64,000 nucleotides of DNA from JBJXFK01 sp046155505 (GCA_046155505.1 JBJXFK010000060.1:1-64000); one strand, 5' to 3'; shown: positions 8,665-18,053, numbered from the stretch's first letter. A program made the numbers and translations. The notes: a model not told the origin generated them from the sequence alone.

Positions 8665-9096
8665 TTAGCGCTTCTTCGCGAGTGATCGCTTGATCGCTTT
8701 GATCGCGCGCTTGGCATCTTCGAGCGACGCGAATGCGATGTTGCACACGCACTTCTTAGCGATCGACGCGCTCGACATGCCGCGGATGTTGATGCCGGCG
8801 TCGGCGATGGCGCGGGTGATGTCGGCCCCGAGGCCGGCGCGATCGGGGCCTTCGATGCGGACCGTGTGCATGCCCGCGGTCTGCGACATGCCCACGTCGG
8901 CGGCAGCCTTCGACTGCTTGGCACCCTTCAGCGGCGAAACGAACACGCGCGATGTGTTCTCGGTCACGCGGCGGGCGACGACGAATTCGAGATTCGCCCC
9001 GGCGTTACGCAGCGATTCGAGCACGCGGGCGAGCATGCCCGGCTGATTGCGAACGTCACCGGCCCAGACTGCGATCGTGCTGATCTTGTATGCCAT
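8665..9096 (-). CDS. ACT-domain protein, putative amino-acid sensing regulator
   Basis: 143 residues with two ACT-like beta-alpha-beta units: residues ~4-65 (VWAGDVRNQPGMLARVLESLRNAG...LEFVV) and ~75-140 (TVRIEGPDRAGLGADITRAIADAGINIRGM). The GM/GL turn followed by a helix, 'NIRGMSSASI', is typical. Such stand-alone ACT proteins bind small ligands, often amino acids. The ATG at 9096 with GAGGAG upstream was chosen over a longer frame to 9261 that translates repeat DNA. It is followed on the same strand by the helicase 148 bases later. The partner or ligand is not evident. Confidence 0.85.
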   Translation of the reverse strand: MAYKISTIAVWAGDVRNQPGMLARVLESLRNAGANLEFVVARRVTENTSRVFVSPLKGAKQSKAAADVGMSQTAGMHTVRIEGPDRAGLGADITRAIADAGINIRGMSSASIAKKCVCNIAFASLEDAKRAIKAIKRSLAKKR

Positions 9097-9161
9097 CGCG
9101 CCGCTCCTCTCGAAGTGCGTTTCAATTTCGAAGAGCGGAATGCTAACGCGCGGGAAGTCAG

Positions 9162-9262
9162 AAGTGCAAAGCGGCAAGTGCGAACTGAAAAGTTCACAGT
9201 GCAAAATGAAAAGTGCAAAGTGGCGGCATTGGCCGTTCACTTTGCACTTTGCACTTGCCACT
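9162..9262. repeat. inverted heptamer arrays (GCAAAGT / ACTTTGC)
   Basis: AAGTGCAAAGTG units on one side (9162-9222) face CACTTTGCACTTTGCACTTG (9238-9257) on the other, so the pair can form a hairpin. The right arm ends a few bases from the stop of the sugar-dehydrogenase gene (9267), matching the position of similar arrays elsewhere in the window. Confidence 0.75.
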
Positions 9263-9266
9263 TCGT

Positions 9267-10775
9267 TTATTGGCAGCCGAACGCGCCCAGCAGGATCGCG
9301 AGATCGCTCAGGCCGACGCTGTCGTCGTCATTCAGGTCGGCGGCGGCGTTGAACGCCGGGTCGCCGAGATTTGAGCCGAATGCCGCCAGCAGGATGGCGA
9401 GGTCGGTCAGGTTGGTGGTGTTGTCGTTGTTGATGTCGCCGACGCACTCGCAGACATCCGGACGACCGTCGCCGTCGGTGTCTGCCAGGCTGCCGTCGAG
9501 AATCTGGCAGGCATCGGTTACGGCGTCGGCGTTGCAGTCGCCGGTGACCGTCTCGGCGACGATCTTCCAAATCGTGCCGACCTGGCTGACAATGTAGATT
9601 TCACCGTAGGCATCTTCGCCGAACGATGCGATCGATGTGATGTTGGCGGCCGGCGGATCGAGGTCGGCGGTGCGCTCGGTCAGGTTGGTGATGCCGGTGC
9701 CGCCGTTCCAGCGGAACGTCCAGACGCGGGCCGAAACATAGTCGGCGTAGAAGTAGAGACCGTCGAGGGCCGGGATCGCGCAGCCGCGATAGACGTAGCC
9801 GCCGGTGATCGAAACGCCGATGCTGTGGCTATATACCTGAACGGGGTTGGTGAACGTCCAGCCGGTGCAAGTCGTGTTCGGGTAGCCGGTCGCGACCAGA
9901 CCTTCGCGGCAGCGCCAGCCGTAATTTCGACCGCCGGGCGCGGCCGCCGGCTGCACGTTGACTTCTTCCCACGCATCCTGACCCACGTCGGCGATGTAGA
10001 GATCGCCGGTCTCGCGGTCGAACGCGTTGCGCCACGGGTTGCGCAGGCCGAACGCCCAGATTTCATCATCGCCGGCGACACCGACGAACGGATTACCGAC
10101 CGGAATGGCGTAGTCGCGGTTGTTGTCGGCCGGGAACGCATCGCTGTCGACGTCGATGCGCAGCATTTTGCCGAGCAGGTTGGTGGTGGTGTCGAGGCCG
10201 TTGCCGTTCGGCTCGGTGTGGCCGGCGCCTTGGTCGTTGAAATTGCCGCCGTCGCCGGTGCCGATGTAGAGGAACCGATCCGGGCCGAAGCCGATCCAGC
10301 CGCCATTGTGGTTGGTCTGCGGCTGGTCGAACGTCATGATGACATTGGCCGACGCCGGATTGGCCGTGTCGGCGTCGTTGGCGGTGTATTCGGCGACAAC
10401 GGTATCACCGGTGCCGACGACCGCAGTGTAGTTGATGTAGAACTTGCGATTATTCGCGAAGTCGGGATGGAACGCGAGACCCAGCAGGCCGCGTTCGTCG
10501 AAGTCATTGCCGCCGCCCTGAACGAGGGCGTCGACATCGAGGAACGGCGTCGTTTGGAGCACGCCGTTGAGAATCACGCGAATAACGCCGCGTTTTTCGA
10601 TCACGTAGAGCCGGCTGTAGTCGCCGGGGGCGTGCGTCAAGTAGATCGGTCGCAGCAAGCCGGTGTTCACGACGGCGACTGCGTTCATGTTCTGCGCCGA
10701 AGCGACGCTCGCGCCGATTCCAGTCGTGGCGAGTGCCAGCAGACCGGCTGTCATCATCCCTCTTCGCAACTGCAT
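9267..10775 (-). CDS. secreted PQQ-type sugar dehydrogenase-like protein with dockerin-like tail
   Basis: 502 residues. A signal peptide (residues 1-27, cleavage near VASAQ) precedes a six-bladed beta-propeller of the soluble glucose/sorbosone dehydrogenase (HHIP-like) family: GLLGLAFHPDFANN, NHNGGWIGFGPDRFLYIGTGDGG, LRIDVD, WAFGLRNPWRNAFD, GRNYGWRCREG. The C-terminus has two calcium-loop segments (GDINNDNTTNLTDLAILL and LNDDDSVGLSDLAILLGAFGC), a dockerin-like tail presumably used for surface attachment. The start at ATG 10775 has AGGAGC upstream. The substrate is unknown. A closely similar protein is encoded at 41965-43428. Confidence 0.88.
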   Translation of the reverse strand: MQLRRGMMTAGLLALATTGIGASVASAQNMNAVAVVNTGLLRPIYLTHAPGDYSRLYVIEKRGVIRVILNGVLQTTPFLDVDALVQGGGNDFDERGLLGLAFHPDFANNRKFYINYTAVVGTGDTVVAEYTANDADTANPASANVIMTFDQPQTNHNGGWIGFGPDRFLYIGTGDGGNFNDQGAGHTEPNGNGLDTTTNLLGKMLRIDVDSDAFPADNNRDYAIPVGNPFVGVAGDDEIWAFGLRNPWRNAFDRETGDLYIADVGQDAWEEVNVQPAAAPGGRNYGWRCREGLVATGYPNTTCTGWTFTNPVQVYSHSIGVSITGGYVYRGCAIPALDGLYFYADYVSARVWTFRWNGGTGITNLTERTADLDPPAANITSIASFGEDAYGEIYIVSQVGTIWKIVAETVTGDCNADAVTDACQILDGSLADTDGDGRPDVCECVGDINNDNTTNLTDLAILLAAFGSNLGDPAFNAAADLNDDDSVGLSDLAILLGAFGCQ

Positions 10776-11100
10776 GCAAAGCTCCTTTTTGACCCAGCAG
10801 TGTGGACCAATCCCATCCGAGCGCCGCGAATCAAACTCGCGGCGCGACAAACGACACATTTCGCACCCAGGCCCGACCTCGTCGGCTCTGCGTGCGGCGT
10901 GAATGCCAAAACTCGATCGTCAAAGGCGAAGCGTCGCCTTTCCCCTCGCGCCTTCGAGACGAAGACGCAGCCACCCCACGCGGCGCGACAGATCGGACGT
11001 GCGCCAACCCAGCACCGTGTACCGATTGTATGCAAGGGAGGGGGGCGCGTGCCAGCACTATTGCGAAAGCGTTGGATGCGGTGATTTGCATTGCTGCCGA
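10776..11100. other. 325-base gap without a convincing gene
   Basis: Upstream region of the minus-strand sugar dehydrogenase gene, containing its AGGAGC site. A perfect small hairpin, AAAGGCGAAGCGTCGCCTTT (about 10919-10938), lies inside. Open frames here have no family features and no good ribosome-binding site. No clear promoter was found. Confidence 0.5.
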
Positions 11101-12225
11101 TCAGCGACGTAACGTGTTGGGTTTGGCCCGTTTACGGCGCGGGGTGACTTTCTTTATCGGAGCTTCCGCCCGCGCGGCGGTCGCGATGGCGAGTAATTTG
11201 CGGTCGATGGTCGCCAGGGGCAACGCGGCGTCGTCCGCGTCTGTGATCCAGCGACACGCGTCTGGGCGGCCCGAAACGCGGCCGGACGCGACGCACGCCG
11301 CGTGTACCGTGACGATCCAGATGCGATGCGTGAAGACGTGGCGCACGCTGCCGAATTCCTCGCCGATTTCGACGCGCAAGCCGGTTTGTCGCTCGATGGA
11401 CTCGATTAGCGCGGCGGGCGACGTCGCCTCGCCGCCGGGTAGCGTCCACATGCCGTGCAGCAAGCCGCGTTCGCTGCGGCGAATGAGCAGTAACTCGCCA
11501 CGCGCGTTTCGAATCGCGACGGCGACGCGGCGAATGGTCGGCGAATCGGCTTTGCGTTTCAGGATCGGCAGCTCAGCCGAGATGCCGCGCGCGTGTGCGC
11601 CGCAGTGCGTGCGGACCGGGCAATCGGCGCAGCGCGGCTGACGCGGCACGCAAATCGTCGCGCCGAGTTCCATCATCGCCTGATTAAAATCGCCGGCGCG
11701 ACGCGGGTCGAGCAGTGCCGTGGCGTGCGTCCACAACTGCTGGGTCGTGTCGCGGTTGTTGATCGGCTGCGTGATCGTCAGCAAACGGGCGATCACGCGC
11801 TTGACGTTGCCGTCGAGCACGGCGACCGGCTCGCCGTGGCAAATGCTGGCGATCGCGGCGGCGGTATAGCGGCCGATGCCGGGCAACGATTGCAGCGCGG
11901 CGGCGGTCTTCGGGAATGTGCTGGCGTGCTCGTTGACGACGCACTTGGCCGCGGCGTGCAGGTTGCGGGCGCGCGAGTAGTAGCCAAGCCCGGCCCAAAG
12001 GCGCAATACATGTTGCTCATCGGCGGCGGCGAGGGCGACCACCGTCGGGCACGATTGCAAGAAGCGATCGTAGTATGGGATGACCGTCTCGACGCGGGTT
12101 TGCTGGAGCATGATCTCGGAGAGCCAGACGCGATAGGGGTCGCCGTCGCGTCGCCAGGGAAGGTCGCGGGCGGCGCGGCGGTACCAGGCGAGCAGAGCGC
12201 GGCGAAGCGACGGCATGTTCGACAT
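11101..12225 (-). CDS. mutY: A/G-specific adenine DNA glycosylase MutY
   Basis: 374 residues. MutY removes adenine mispaired with 8-oxoguanine. Visible features: catalytic Glu37 in LSEIMLQQTRV, helix-hairpin-helix LPGIGRYTA (114-122), catalytic Asp138 in VLDGNV, and the iron-sulfur ligands Cys192, 199, 202 and 208 (C-x6-C-x2-C-x5-C). The C-terminal third is the NUDIX-like 8-oxoG recognition domain (RGELLLIRRSERGLLHGMWTLPGG). ATG 12225 (or 12216) gives the normal length; the frame continues to 12426 through non-conserved sequence. The C-terminus ends in a basic tail. Confidence 0.95.
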   Translation of the reverse strand: MSNMPSLRRALLAWYRRAARDLPWRRDGDPYRVWLSEIMLQQTRVETVIPYYDRFLQSCPTVVALAAADEQHVLRLWAGLGYYSRARNLHAAAKCVVNEHASTFPKTAAALQSLPGIGRYTAAAIASICHGEPVAVLDGNVKRVIARLLTITQPINNRDTTQQLWTHATALLDPRRAGDFNQAMMELGATICVPRQPRCADCPVRTHCGAHARGISAELPILKRKADSPTIRRVAVAIRNARGELLLIRRSERGLLHGMWTLPGGEATSPAALIESIERQTGLRVEIGEEFGSVRHVFTHRIWIVTVHAACVASGRVSGRPDACRWITDADDAALPLATIDRKLLAIATAARAEAPIKKVTPRRKRAKPNTLRR

Positions 12226-12436
12226 GGTTGAGGGGTGCGGGGGTTTGCGACGCGCGCGGGGCATTTGGCGGGAGCGTAGCGGCGCACGCGGCGGCGCTCC
12301 AGTGGCGGCGGAGGCCGCTGCATGTGGAGAGATTGGAGCGGAACGAGGCGCGGTGAGTTGGGTTGCAGTACGACGCTTCGACTCGTGCGTTCCCGGCGTC
12401 GTGCGGTCGAACTCCGAGTGGCACACTCAAAATTGG

Positions 12437-14857
12437 TCAAGCCGACAATCCGAATCGGCTCAGGAGCAGCGCAAGGTCGGCTAAATCGATACATCCATCG
12501 GCGACAATGTCGGCTGTCGGATCAAACCCGGCGTCGGCGGAGCAAAGCCCGAACGCACGCAGCAAAAGCGCGAGGTCGGTAAGGCCAACGGTGCAGTCGT
12601 CGTCGACGTCGCCGACGATCGGCGCGGGACGGCCATAGCGAGCGATGTTGCCGCTGATGATGTCGTCGACCGCCTGAAGCGTTCCGGCAGCGAACAAAGC
12701 CGGGCCGCGTCCGTCGTCGTACGTGGCGTACGCGAGAAAGTTCCCGTCGACGTCGCCGGCAACGGAACTCCAAGCCTGCCCGTCCCAAACGGCGATTGTG
12801 CGAATGCGCTGTTCCCCAACAGTCGAAAATCTTCCGGAGACGACCAATCTGGGACCGCCGCCGAAGTCATGCACAAACAAGCGATCGGTATTGGCGTCCG
12901 TTCCGCCACCAACACCGGTCCAATTTGCGCCGTCCCACTTTGCGAAGTTGTCAACGAAAACCCCGCCGGAGGTCTGAAACTGCCCGACCGCGTAGAGCTG
13001 TGGTCCGTTGCCGTCGTCGAATACGGCCAAATCGTAGACTTCGGCGCTCAGCCCCGCCCCGACTGGCGACCAGGACGCGCCATCCCAACGAGCGATTCGG
13101 CTTGCGGGCTGGCCGCCAGCCGTCGTGAAGCGTCCGGCGACGTACAGCATCTCGCCGTTCCCATCATCATGCACCACCATTTCGTTCACAGTGTCATTTA
13201 GTCCGGTTCCGAGTGGTTGCCAGGAAGCGCCGTCCCACACAGCGATGTGTCCGGCTGGGCTTGCAAAGAACGCGCCGCCCGCGAAGAGGCGGTCGCCTGC
13301 AGAACGATGCCAGACCCGGATCGTTCTCACCGGCGAGGAGAACCCTTGGTCCATCGCGAGCCAGTTCGTTCCGTCCCATCGCGCGATGCGGTTCGCGGGA
13401 ACGCCGCCGGCTTCCGTGAATCCGCCGCCAACAATCAACTGCGAGGAGCCGCCGGACTCTGAATAGTGCGCGAGCGCAGTGACGTCGCCATTGACACCCG
13501 AACCAAGGGGAAACCAAGCGTTCCCATCCCACTGCGCAATGCGGTTTGCCGCGACGCCGTGCAGAGTCGTAAACGTACCTCCGGCGTACAGAGCGTTGCT
13601 CCCGCCGATCGTGCCCGGCGAAAGCGCGCTGATCGATCCGCCACCGCCGGGTAACACGGGAGTCCAACTCGTTCCAGTCATTTCGCGTACGCCGCTCAGT
13701 CCGACCGCCGTCAGCCGCGCCCCCGATGATGACGGACGTGTTACGAGGCCAACGACGGTGTTAGTGATCCCAGATGAAACAGGCTCCCAGCTTCCTCCGT
13801 TCAAGCGCGCCACGAACCGCCACTGACGCGCTAAATAGAAAAGTCCGCCTGCGAAGAGCTTTGGACCATTGCCGTCGTCGAATACGTCCAGCGCATATAC
13901 CGCGGCCTGAGAAAACGATTCGGAAAGCCCCCCGCCGACACCTGACCACGACTCGCCATCCCAGCGCGCGATGCTTCCTGCGGTTACACCGCCGGCGAGA
14001 TCAAAGTACCCGCCAACATAGAGCCGCGGGCCGCTCCCATCGTCGAACATTCGCAGCGCGTTCACCTCCGGCGTGTCATCCGAGTCAGCCACTCCATTGC
14101 CGAGACGTGTCCAGGCCTCTCCCGTCCAGCGTGCGATGTGACCGACATTTGTCTGCGTGCCAGCTTGCGTAAACGTGCCGCCCACAATGAGCCCGGGACC
14201 GTCTGCGTCGTTCACCGCGAGCAGCGATCGCACGACAGAGCCGCCGCTGACTCCGCTGCCCAGCGCATGCCAAGACTGGCCGTCCCACATCGCGATTCGT
14301 TGCGCGGGCGCACCGCCGGCGTTCGCGAAAGAGCCGCCGACAAACAGCTTCGGACCATCGCCGAAGTCCTGAACCTCCATGCAGTTTGCGAAGTGGGTCA
14401 GACCGCCGCCGACCGACTCCCACGTGGTGCCGTTCCATCGTGCAATAAAGCCAACCGGCACTCCGTTCGACGAGTAGTTGCTCCCACAGGCATAGAGTTT
14501 CGGACCGCTTCCGTCGTCATACACCGCGAGGTCGTAGATTTCGTTGTTGAACCCAGCGCCAACCGGCGAGAGTTCGGAGCCGTTCCAACGGATGACGTTG
14601 TTGGCGCGAAAACCGCCCGAGTATTCGAACCCGCCGCCGACATAGAGTTGCGTGCCTGTGCCGGTCCCGTCGTCGAAGTCCAGCGCGCAATAAGCTGGAC
14701 CGGAAAATCCCGGCCTTCCGGGAAACAGGTCAGGCGTCCAGCGATTCGGGCACGTCTGCCCGAATGTCGTCGTCGTCGCGAACAAGAGGGCACTGTGAGC
14801 AAACACCCAGAACAGCCCACGTCGAGTCGCCCGTCGATCGGATCTGGAATGGAGCAT
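12437..14857 (-). CDS. large secreted beta-propeller repeat protein with dockerin-like tail
   Basis: 806 residues. A signal peptide (residues ~1-34, cleavage near TFGQ) is followed by about a dozen imperfect ~50-residue repeats whose core reads G(P/A)xLFVGGxFxxAGG, then RIARWDGxxWxPLGxG, a Kelch/propeller-like pattern common in planctomycete exported proteins. The C-terminal ~60 residues hold two calcium-loop units (GDVDDDCTVGLTDLALLL and DGCIDLADLALLLSRFG). A GAGGG site lies 9 bases before the ATG at 14857. Likely displayed at the cell surface; no catalytic residues are apparent. Confidence 0.88.
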   Translation of the reverse strand: MLHSRSDRRATRRGLFWVFAHSALLFATTTTFGQTCPNRWTPDLFPGRPGFSGPAYCALDFDDGTGTGTQLYVGGGFEYSGGFRANNVIRWNGSELSPVGAGFNNEIYDLAVYDDGSGPKLYACGSNYSSNGVPVGFIARWNGTTWESVGGGLTHFANCMEVQDFGDGPKLFVGGSFANAGGAPAQRIAMWDGQSWHALGSGVSGGSVVRSLLAVNDADGPGLIVGGTFTQAGTQTNVGHIARWTGEAWTRLGNGVADSDDTPEVNALRMFDDGSGPRLYVGGYFDLAGGVTAGSIARWDGESWSGVGGGLSESFSQAAVYALDVFDDGNGPKLFAGGLFYLARQWRFVARLNGGSWEPVSSGITNTVVGLVTRPSSSGARLTAVGLSGVREMTGTSWTPVLPGGGGSISALSPGTIGGSNALYAGGTFTTLHGVAANRIAQWDGNAWFPLGSGVNGDVTALAHYSESGGSSQLIVGGGFTEAGGVPANRIARWDGTNWLAMDQGFSSPVRTIRVWHRSAGDRLFAGGAFFASPAGHIAVWDGASWQPLGTGLNDTVNEMVVHDDGNGEMLYVAGRFTTAGGQPASRIARWDGASWSPVGAGLSAEVYDLAVFDDGNGPQLYAVGQFQTSGGVFVDNFAKWDGANWTGVGGGTDANTDRLFVHDFGGGPRLVVSGRFSTVGEQRIRTIAVWDGQAWSSVAGDVDGNFLAYATYDDGRGPALFAAGTLQAVDDIISGNIARYGRPAPIVGDVDDDCTVGLTDLALLLRAFGLCSADAGFDPTADIVADGCIDLADLALLLSRFGLSA

Positions 14858-15082
14858 CGCGTCATCCCTCGTTTCGCGGAAGACGGCTGAAACGCCGTAT
14901 CATTGGCCGCGTTTGCTTTCGAAAACGTGTATCCTAGCAAAGCGCCGGACGGCGCGACAATAGATGTTCAGCTCCCGCGTCGCGATTCGATTGAACTGAG
15001 TGTGTTGTTTGCTGCGTCGGCGCGTCGCGGAAGTTTGTTCGCGATGGCGATCCCGGCGTACCGATATCACCCCGCCGCCGGC

Positions 15083-16315
15083 TTATTCTTCGTCCGTCGC
15101 GCCTTCGTCGAAGAGCAGTTCCTCGTCGCCGAATTCCTCGGACCCGAACGGCTCAATCGCCTCGGCATCTATGCCCGCGTCCGGCTCCGTGTCCATCTCC
15201 ATCGGTCCGGTCGCCGCGACGGCGTCGACCGCCACCGCCTTCGGAGCCGCACCAAAGTCGATTCGCGCCTGCGGTGCCCGTTCGCGTTCTTCGCGTTTTA
15301 CTTCATCCACCGCCGTCCACATGGCCTCGGCAAGTTCCTTCAACCCCTGACCGGTCACACCTGAGATGGCCATGATTGGCTTGGGCAGGTCTTCGCGCAG
15401 CATTTCCATTGAGACTTCCGCGTCGGTCAGATCGGTCTTCGTCCCGACCAGAATCTCCGTTCGCTCGGCGAGCCGCGGGCTGTATTTCTCCAGCTCGCCG
15501 CGAATGATGTGATACGCCTCGATCGGCATTGGTGCGCCCGAGGGCGGGCAGAGGTCGATCAAGTGCACAATGACGCGTGTCCGCTCGATGTGCTTCAAAA
15601 ACGCGTCGCCGAGACCGAACCCCTCGTGCGCACCTTCCAATAACCCTGGGATATCGGCCAGCACCAGCCGTCGAAAGCCGACCAGCTCGAGAATCCCAAG
15701 CTGCGGCTCTTTGGTGGTGAAGGGGTAGGCCGCGATTTTCGGCCGTGCGTTGGTCAGGCGGCTGAGCAGGGTGCTCTTTCCGGCGTTGGGCAGGCCGACG
15801 AATCCGACGTCGGCGATCAATTTTAGTTCAAGTCGTAACGTTCTCTCTTCACCTTTTCGACCGGGTTGGGCGTAGCGGGGCGTCTGATTGGTTGAACTGG
15901 CAAAGTGCACGTTTCCCCAGCCGCCCCGACCGCCCCTGGCGACGAGCACTTTCTGGTCGTTTTCGACGAGATCTTTGAGCAGTCTGCCGGTCTCCGCGTC
16001 GTAGATCAGCGTTCCGGTGGGAACCTCGACGATTAGTTCACGGCCTCGTTTGCCGTGACATTTCTTGCCCAGCCCCTGCTCGCCATGCTGTGCGTGGTAG
16101 TGGTGGCGTCCGGCAAGGTCGAGCAGCGTGTCGATTCCGTCCTTGGCGACGAGCCAGACGGAGCCGCCGTGTCCGCCGTCGCCGCCGCTGGGTCCGCCTT
16201 TGGGGACGAATTTTTCGCGGTGAAAGGCGATCGAACCATCGCCGCCTTTTCCGCCGCGAACATGGATGTTGACTTCGTCTACGAAGAGCTTGGTTGTGCC
16301 GGTTGATCGGTGCAT
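15083..16315 (-). CDS. obg: Obg family GTPase
   Basis: 410 residues. Obg (CgtA) is an essential GTPase linked to late 50S assembly and stress control. The glycine-rich Obg fold spans residues ~8-160 (GGKGGDGSIAFHREKFVPKGGP, GGRGGWGN), followed by the G domain: G1 GLPNAGKST, G3 DIPGL, G4 TKTD, G5 near ISGVTGQG. The C-terminal ~60 residues are acidic (GSEEFGDEELLFDEG). ATG 16315 gives the usual N-terminus; the ribosome-binding site is weak, so a nearby alternative is possible. Divergent from the NtrC-like gene. Confidence 0.95.
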   Translation of the reverse strand: MHRSTGTTKLFVDEVNIHVRGGKGGDGSIAFHREKFVPKGGPSGGDGGHGGSVWLVAKDGIDTLLDLAGRHHYHAQHGEQGLGKKCHGKRGRELIVEVPTGTLIYDAETGRLLKDLVENDQKVLVARGGRGGWGNVHFASSTNQTPRYAQPGRKGEERTLRLELKLIADVGFVGLPNAGKSTLLSRLTNARPKIAAYPFTTKEPQLGILELVGFRRLVLADIPGLLEGAHEGFGLGDAFLKHIERTRVIVHLIDLCPPSGAPMPIEAYHIIRGELEKYSPRLAERTEILVGTKTDLTDAEVSMEMLREDLPKPIMAISGVTGQGLKELAEAMWTAVDEVKREERERAPQARIDFGAAPKAVAVDAVAATGPMEMDTEPDAGIDAEAIEPFGSEEFGDEELLFDEGATDEE

Positions 16316-16635
16316 TGCGACGAGTGCATCGCTTTTGCGGCCAACTGTCAAGGGAGTGCGCGCGCAAAGACATGAATCTGTCGGATTGCTGCGCGCGGCT
16401 CGCGTGCTCGCCATCCGACAAATTCAGATGCGAATTGCGTTTTCGTCGCAACATTCAGCGGTTTGCGCTGAATCCGAGAATGTCGGCGTCGGGTTGTCGC
16501 TCTCCCGCAGGAAAGACGGGTTTTCGGCAGGCTCGACACGGAACTTCGATTTTTCAACACAGTGGTGGTTTGCGACTCATGGCCGCTGCCTATAATGCGG
16601 CGGCGAGCGACCACCCAGTTTGGGGGAACCCGGTT
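16316..16635. other. 320-base divergent region between obg and the NtrC-like gene
   Basis: Contains a good sigma-70-like promoter toward the plus strand (separate entry) and no convincing gene. The plus-strand open frame covering it starts at 16294 but lacks family features before 16636. Confidence 0.6.
16570..16596 (+). promoter_or_regulatory. putative sigma-70-type promoter
   Basis: A perfect TATAAT at 16591-16596 is preceded, 15 bases upstream, by TTGCGA (16570-16575), a partial -35 box with short spacing. It would start transcription about 30 bases before the ATG of the NtrC-like gene at 16636. Confidence 0.45.
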
Positions 16636-17922
16636 ATGCGGGGGCGCGTTCTCCTGGTCGATAACGAGTCGCAGCAGCGACTCGCCCTGCAAGCAGAGCT
16701 ACGCAAGGCTGGTTACGAAGTTGTCGCGGCGGAAGATTCCGCCGCCGCCCGAGCGGCTGCGCAATCGAGTCCGACGGACGCGATCGTGCTCAGCTCGCAG
16801 ACGCTTCAAGCCGGCGGTGCTGATCTGCTTGCCGAGGCTCGTGCGATTCAGCCAACCATTCCGGTTATCGCGATTAACAACCATCGTCCTGGCGGCGGCG
16901 ACAGTGCCGTTGCGCCGCGGGTCGAGCGGGCCATCAGCGCCGCGCGCTCGGTCGCGGACATGCCCGACGAGGTCACGTTCGCCGGCATCAGCGCCCGGAG
17001 CGCCGCGATGCGGGCCACGCTGGGCGAGATGCGGCAACTCTCGCCGCTTGCGCGGCGCGTGCTGCTTGTCGGCGAGGCGGGCGTCGGCAAACGCATGCTG
17101 TGCGATGCCCTGCTGCGCGAGCGCGGCTGCAACGAGACGGCGGTGGTGCGGGTCGATTTCGAGCGGGCGGCGGTCAGCGACGACCGGTCGTCGCGCCGCA
17201 GCGATCTCGCGCTCACGCTGCAACGCATGCTCCCCGGGCGCACCGGCCCGCGCACGCTGGTGCTCTCGCGGGTCGATCTGGCGACGCTCGGCGAGCAGGA
17301 AGCGCTGGCCCGCTGGATGCATGCGTGGAAACACTTCTTCGGCGAGACGCACCCGCACGCGCCGATCTGCTCGGTGATCGCGACTTCGACCGTGCCGCTG
17401 CGAAAACTCATCGACGGCGGTCGCTATTTGCCGGCGCTGGCCGAGCAATTGAGCACCGTAGTGATCGAGGTGCCGGCCCTGCGCGATCGCTTCGACGATA
17501 TGCCGCTGCTGGCCGCGCAGCACTTGCAAAAAATTGCTGAATGGATCGCGCACCCCGCCCCGACGCTTTCGCGGGATGCGCTAGTCGAGCTTCACCGGCA
17601 CACCTGGCCGGGAAACGTGTGCGAGCTGCAACGCGTGTTGGAAAGGGTTGCCGTGTATTCCCTGAACAGCGAAATCGGATCGGAACGCATGACCGCGCTA
17701 CTGGGCACCGAGCGCAGCGATTCGTCGCTGCCGCTGAACGACGTGGACGTGATGGACCGCGGGCTGAATGAGATACTCGCCGAGATCGAACGGCGAATGA
17801 TCGTGCTCGCGCTCAAGGCGGCGGACGGCAATCAGGGCCGGGCGGCGGCGCGGCTGAAAATCCCGCGCACGACGCTGCGCGATCGGATGGCTAAGCACAA
17901 GATTCCGATGCATGACGCATAA
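16636..17922 (+). CDS. degenerate NtrC-like protein (pseudo-receiver, AAA-like core, Fis HTH)
   Basis: 428 residues in NtrC order but with key residues missing. The receiver (1-105) has Ser53 where NtrC has the phosphorylated Asp, and VDNE where two acidic residues are expected. The AAA-like middle has a Walker A-like GEAGVGKR (146-153), but no GAFTGA loop (needed to contact sigma-54), and the Walker B equivalent reads TLVLSRVD. The C-terminal 45 residues are an intact Fis-type helix-turn-helix (RAAARLKIPRTTLRDRM). This suggests a DNA-binding protein that no longer activates sigma-54 promoters or responds to a kinase. ATG 16636 was chosen; the frame extends further upstream. Confidence 0.85.
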   Translation: MRGRVLLVDNESQQRLALQAELRKAGYEVVAAEDSAAARAAAQSSPTDAIVLSSQTLQAGGADLLAEARAIQPTIPVIAINNHRPGGGDSAVAPRVERAISAARSVADMPDEVTFAGISARSAAMRATLGEMRQLSPLARRVLLVGEAGVGKRMLCDALLRERGCNETAVVRVDFERAAVSDDRSSRRSDLALTLQRMLPGRTGPRTLVLSRVDLATLGEQEALARWMHAWKHFFGETHPHAPICSVIATSTVPLRKLIDGGRYLPALAEQLSTVVIEVPALRDRFDDMPLLAAQHLQKIAEWIAHPAPTLSRDALVELHRHTWPGNVCELQRVLERVAVYSLNSEIGSERMTALLGTERSDSSLPLNDVDVMDRGLNEILAEIERRMIVLALKAADGNQGRAAARLKIPRTTLRDRMAKHKIPMHDA

Positions 17923-18053
17923 GTGATGTGCGGTCGTCGTATGCGCCGAGGACGACCGTTTCGGGTGCCGGGTTGGGTGCCGCGTTCGGTGCCAAGCCGA
18001 CGGTCGTTCGCGTCGGCATGCTCTTGGAGAGGCGAACGGTGTGCGATAAAGAG

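Noticed and set aside
9162..9262. CRISPR-like array
   Set aside because: Units are 7-9 bases with no unique spacers; these are heptamer arrays.
10831..11091. 86-codon minus-strand frame in the 10.8-11.1 kb gap
   Set aside because: No ribosome-binding site, no family features; random in GC-rich DNA.
12437..14857. Separate small genes inside the propeller protein
   Set aside because: Plus-strand frames there are shadows; the minus frame is one repeat protein.
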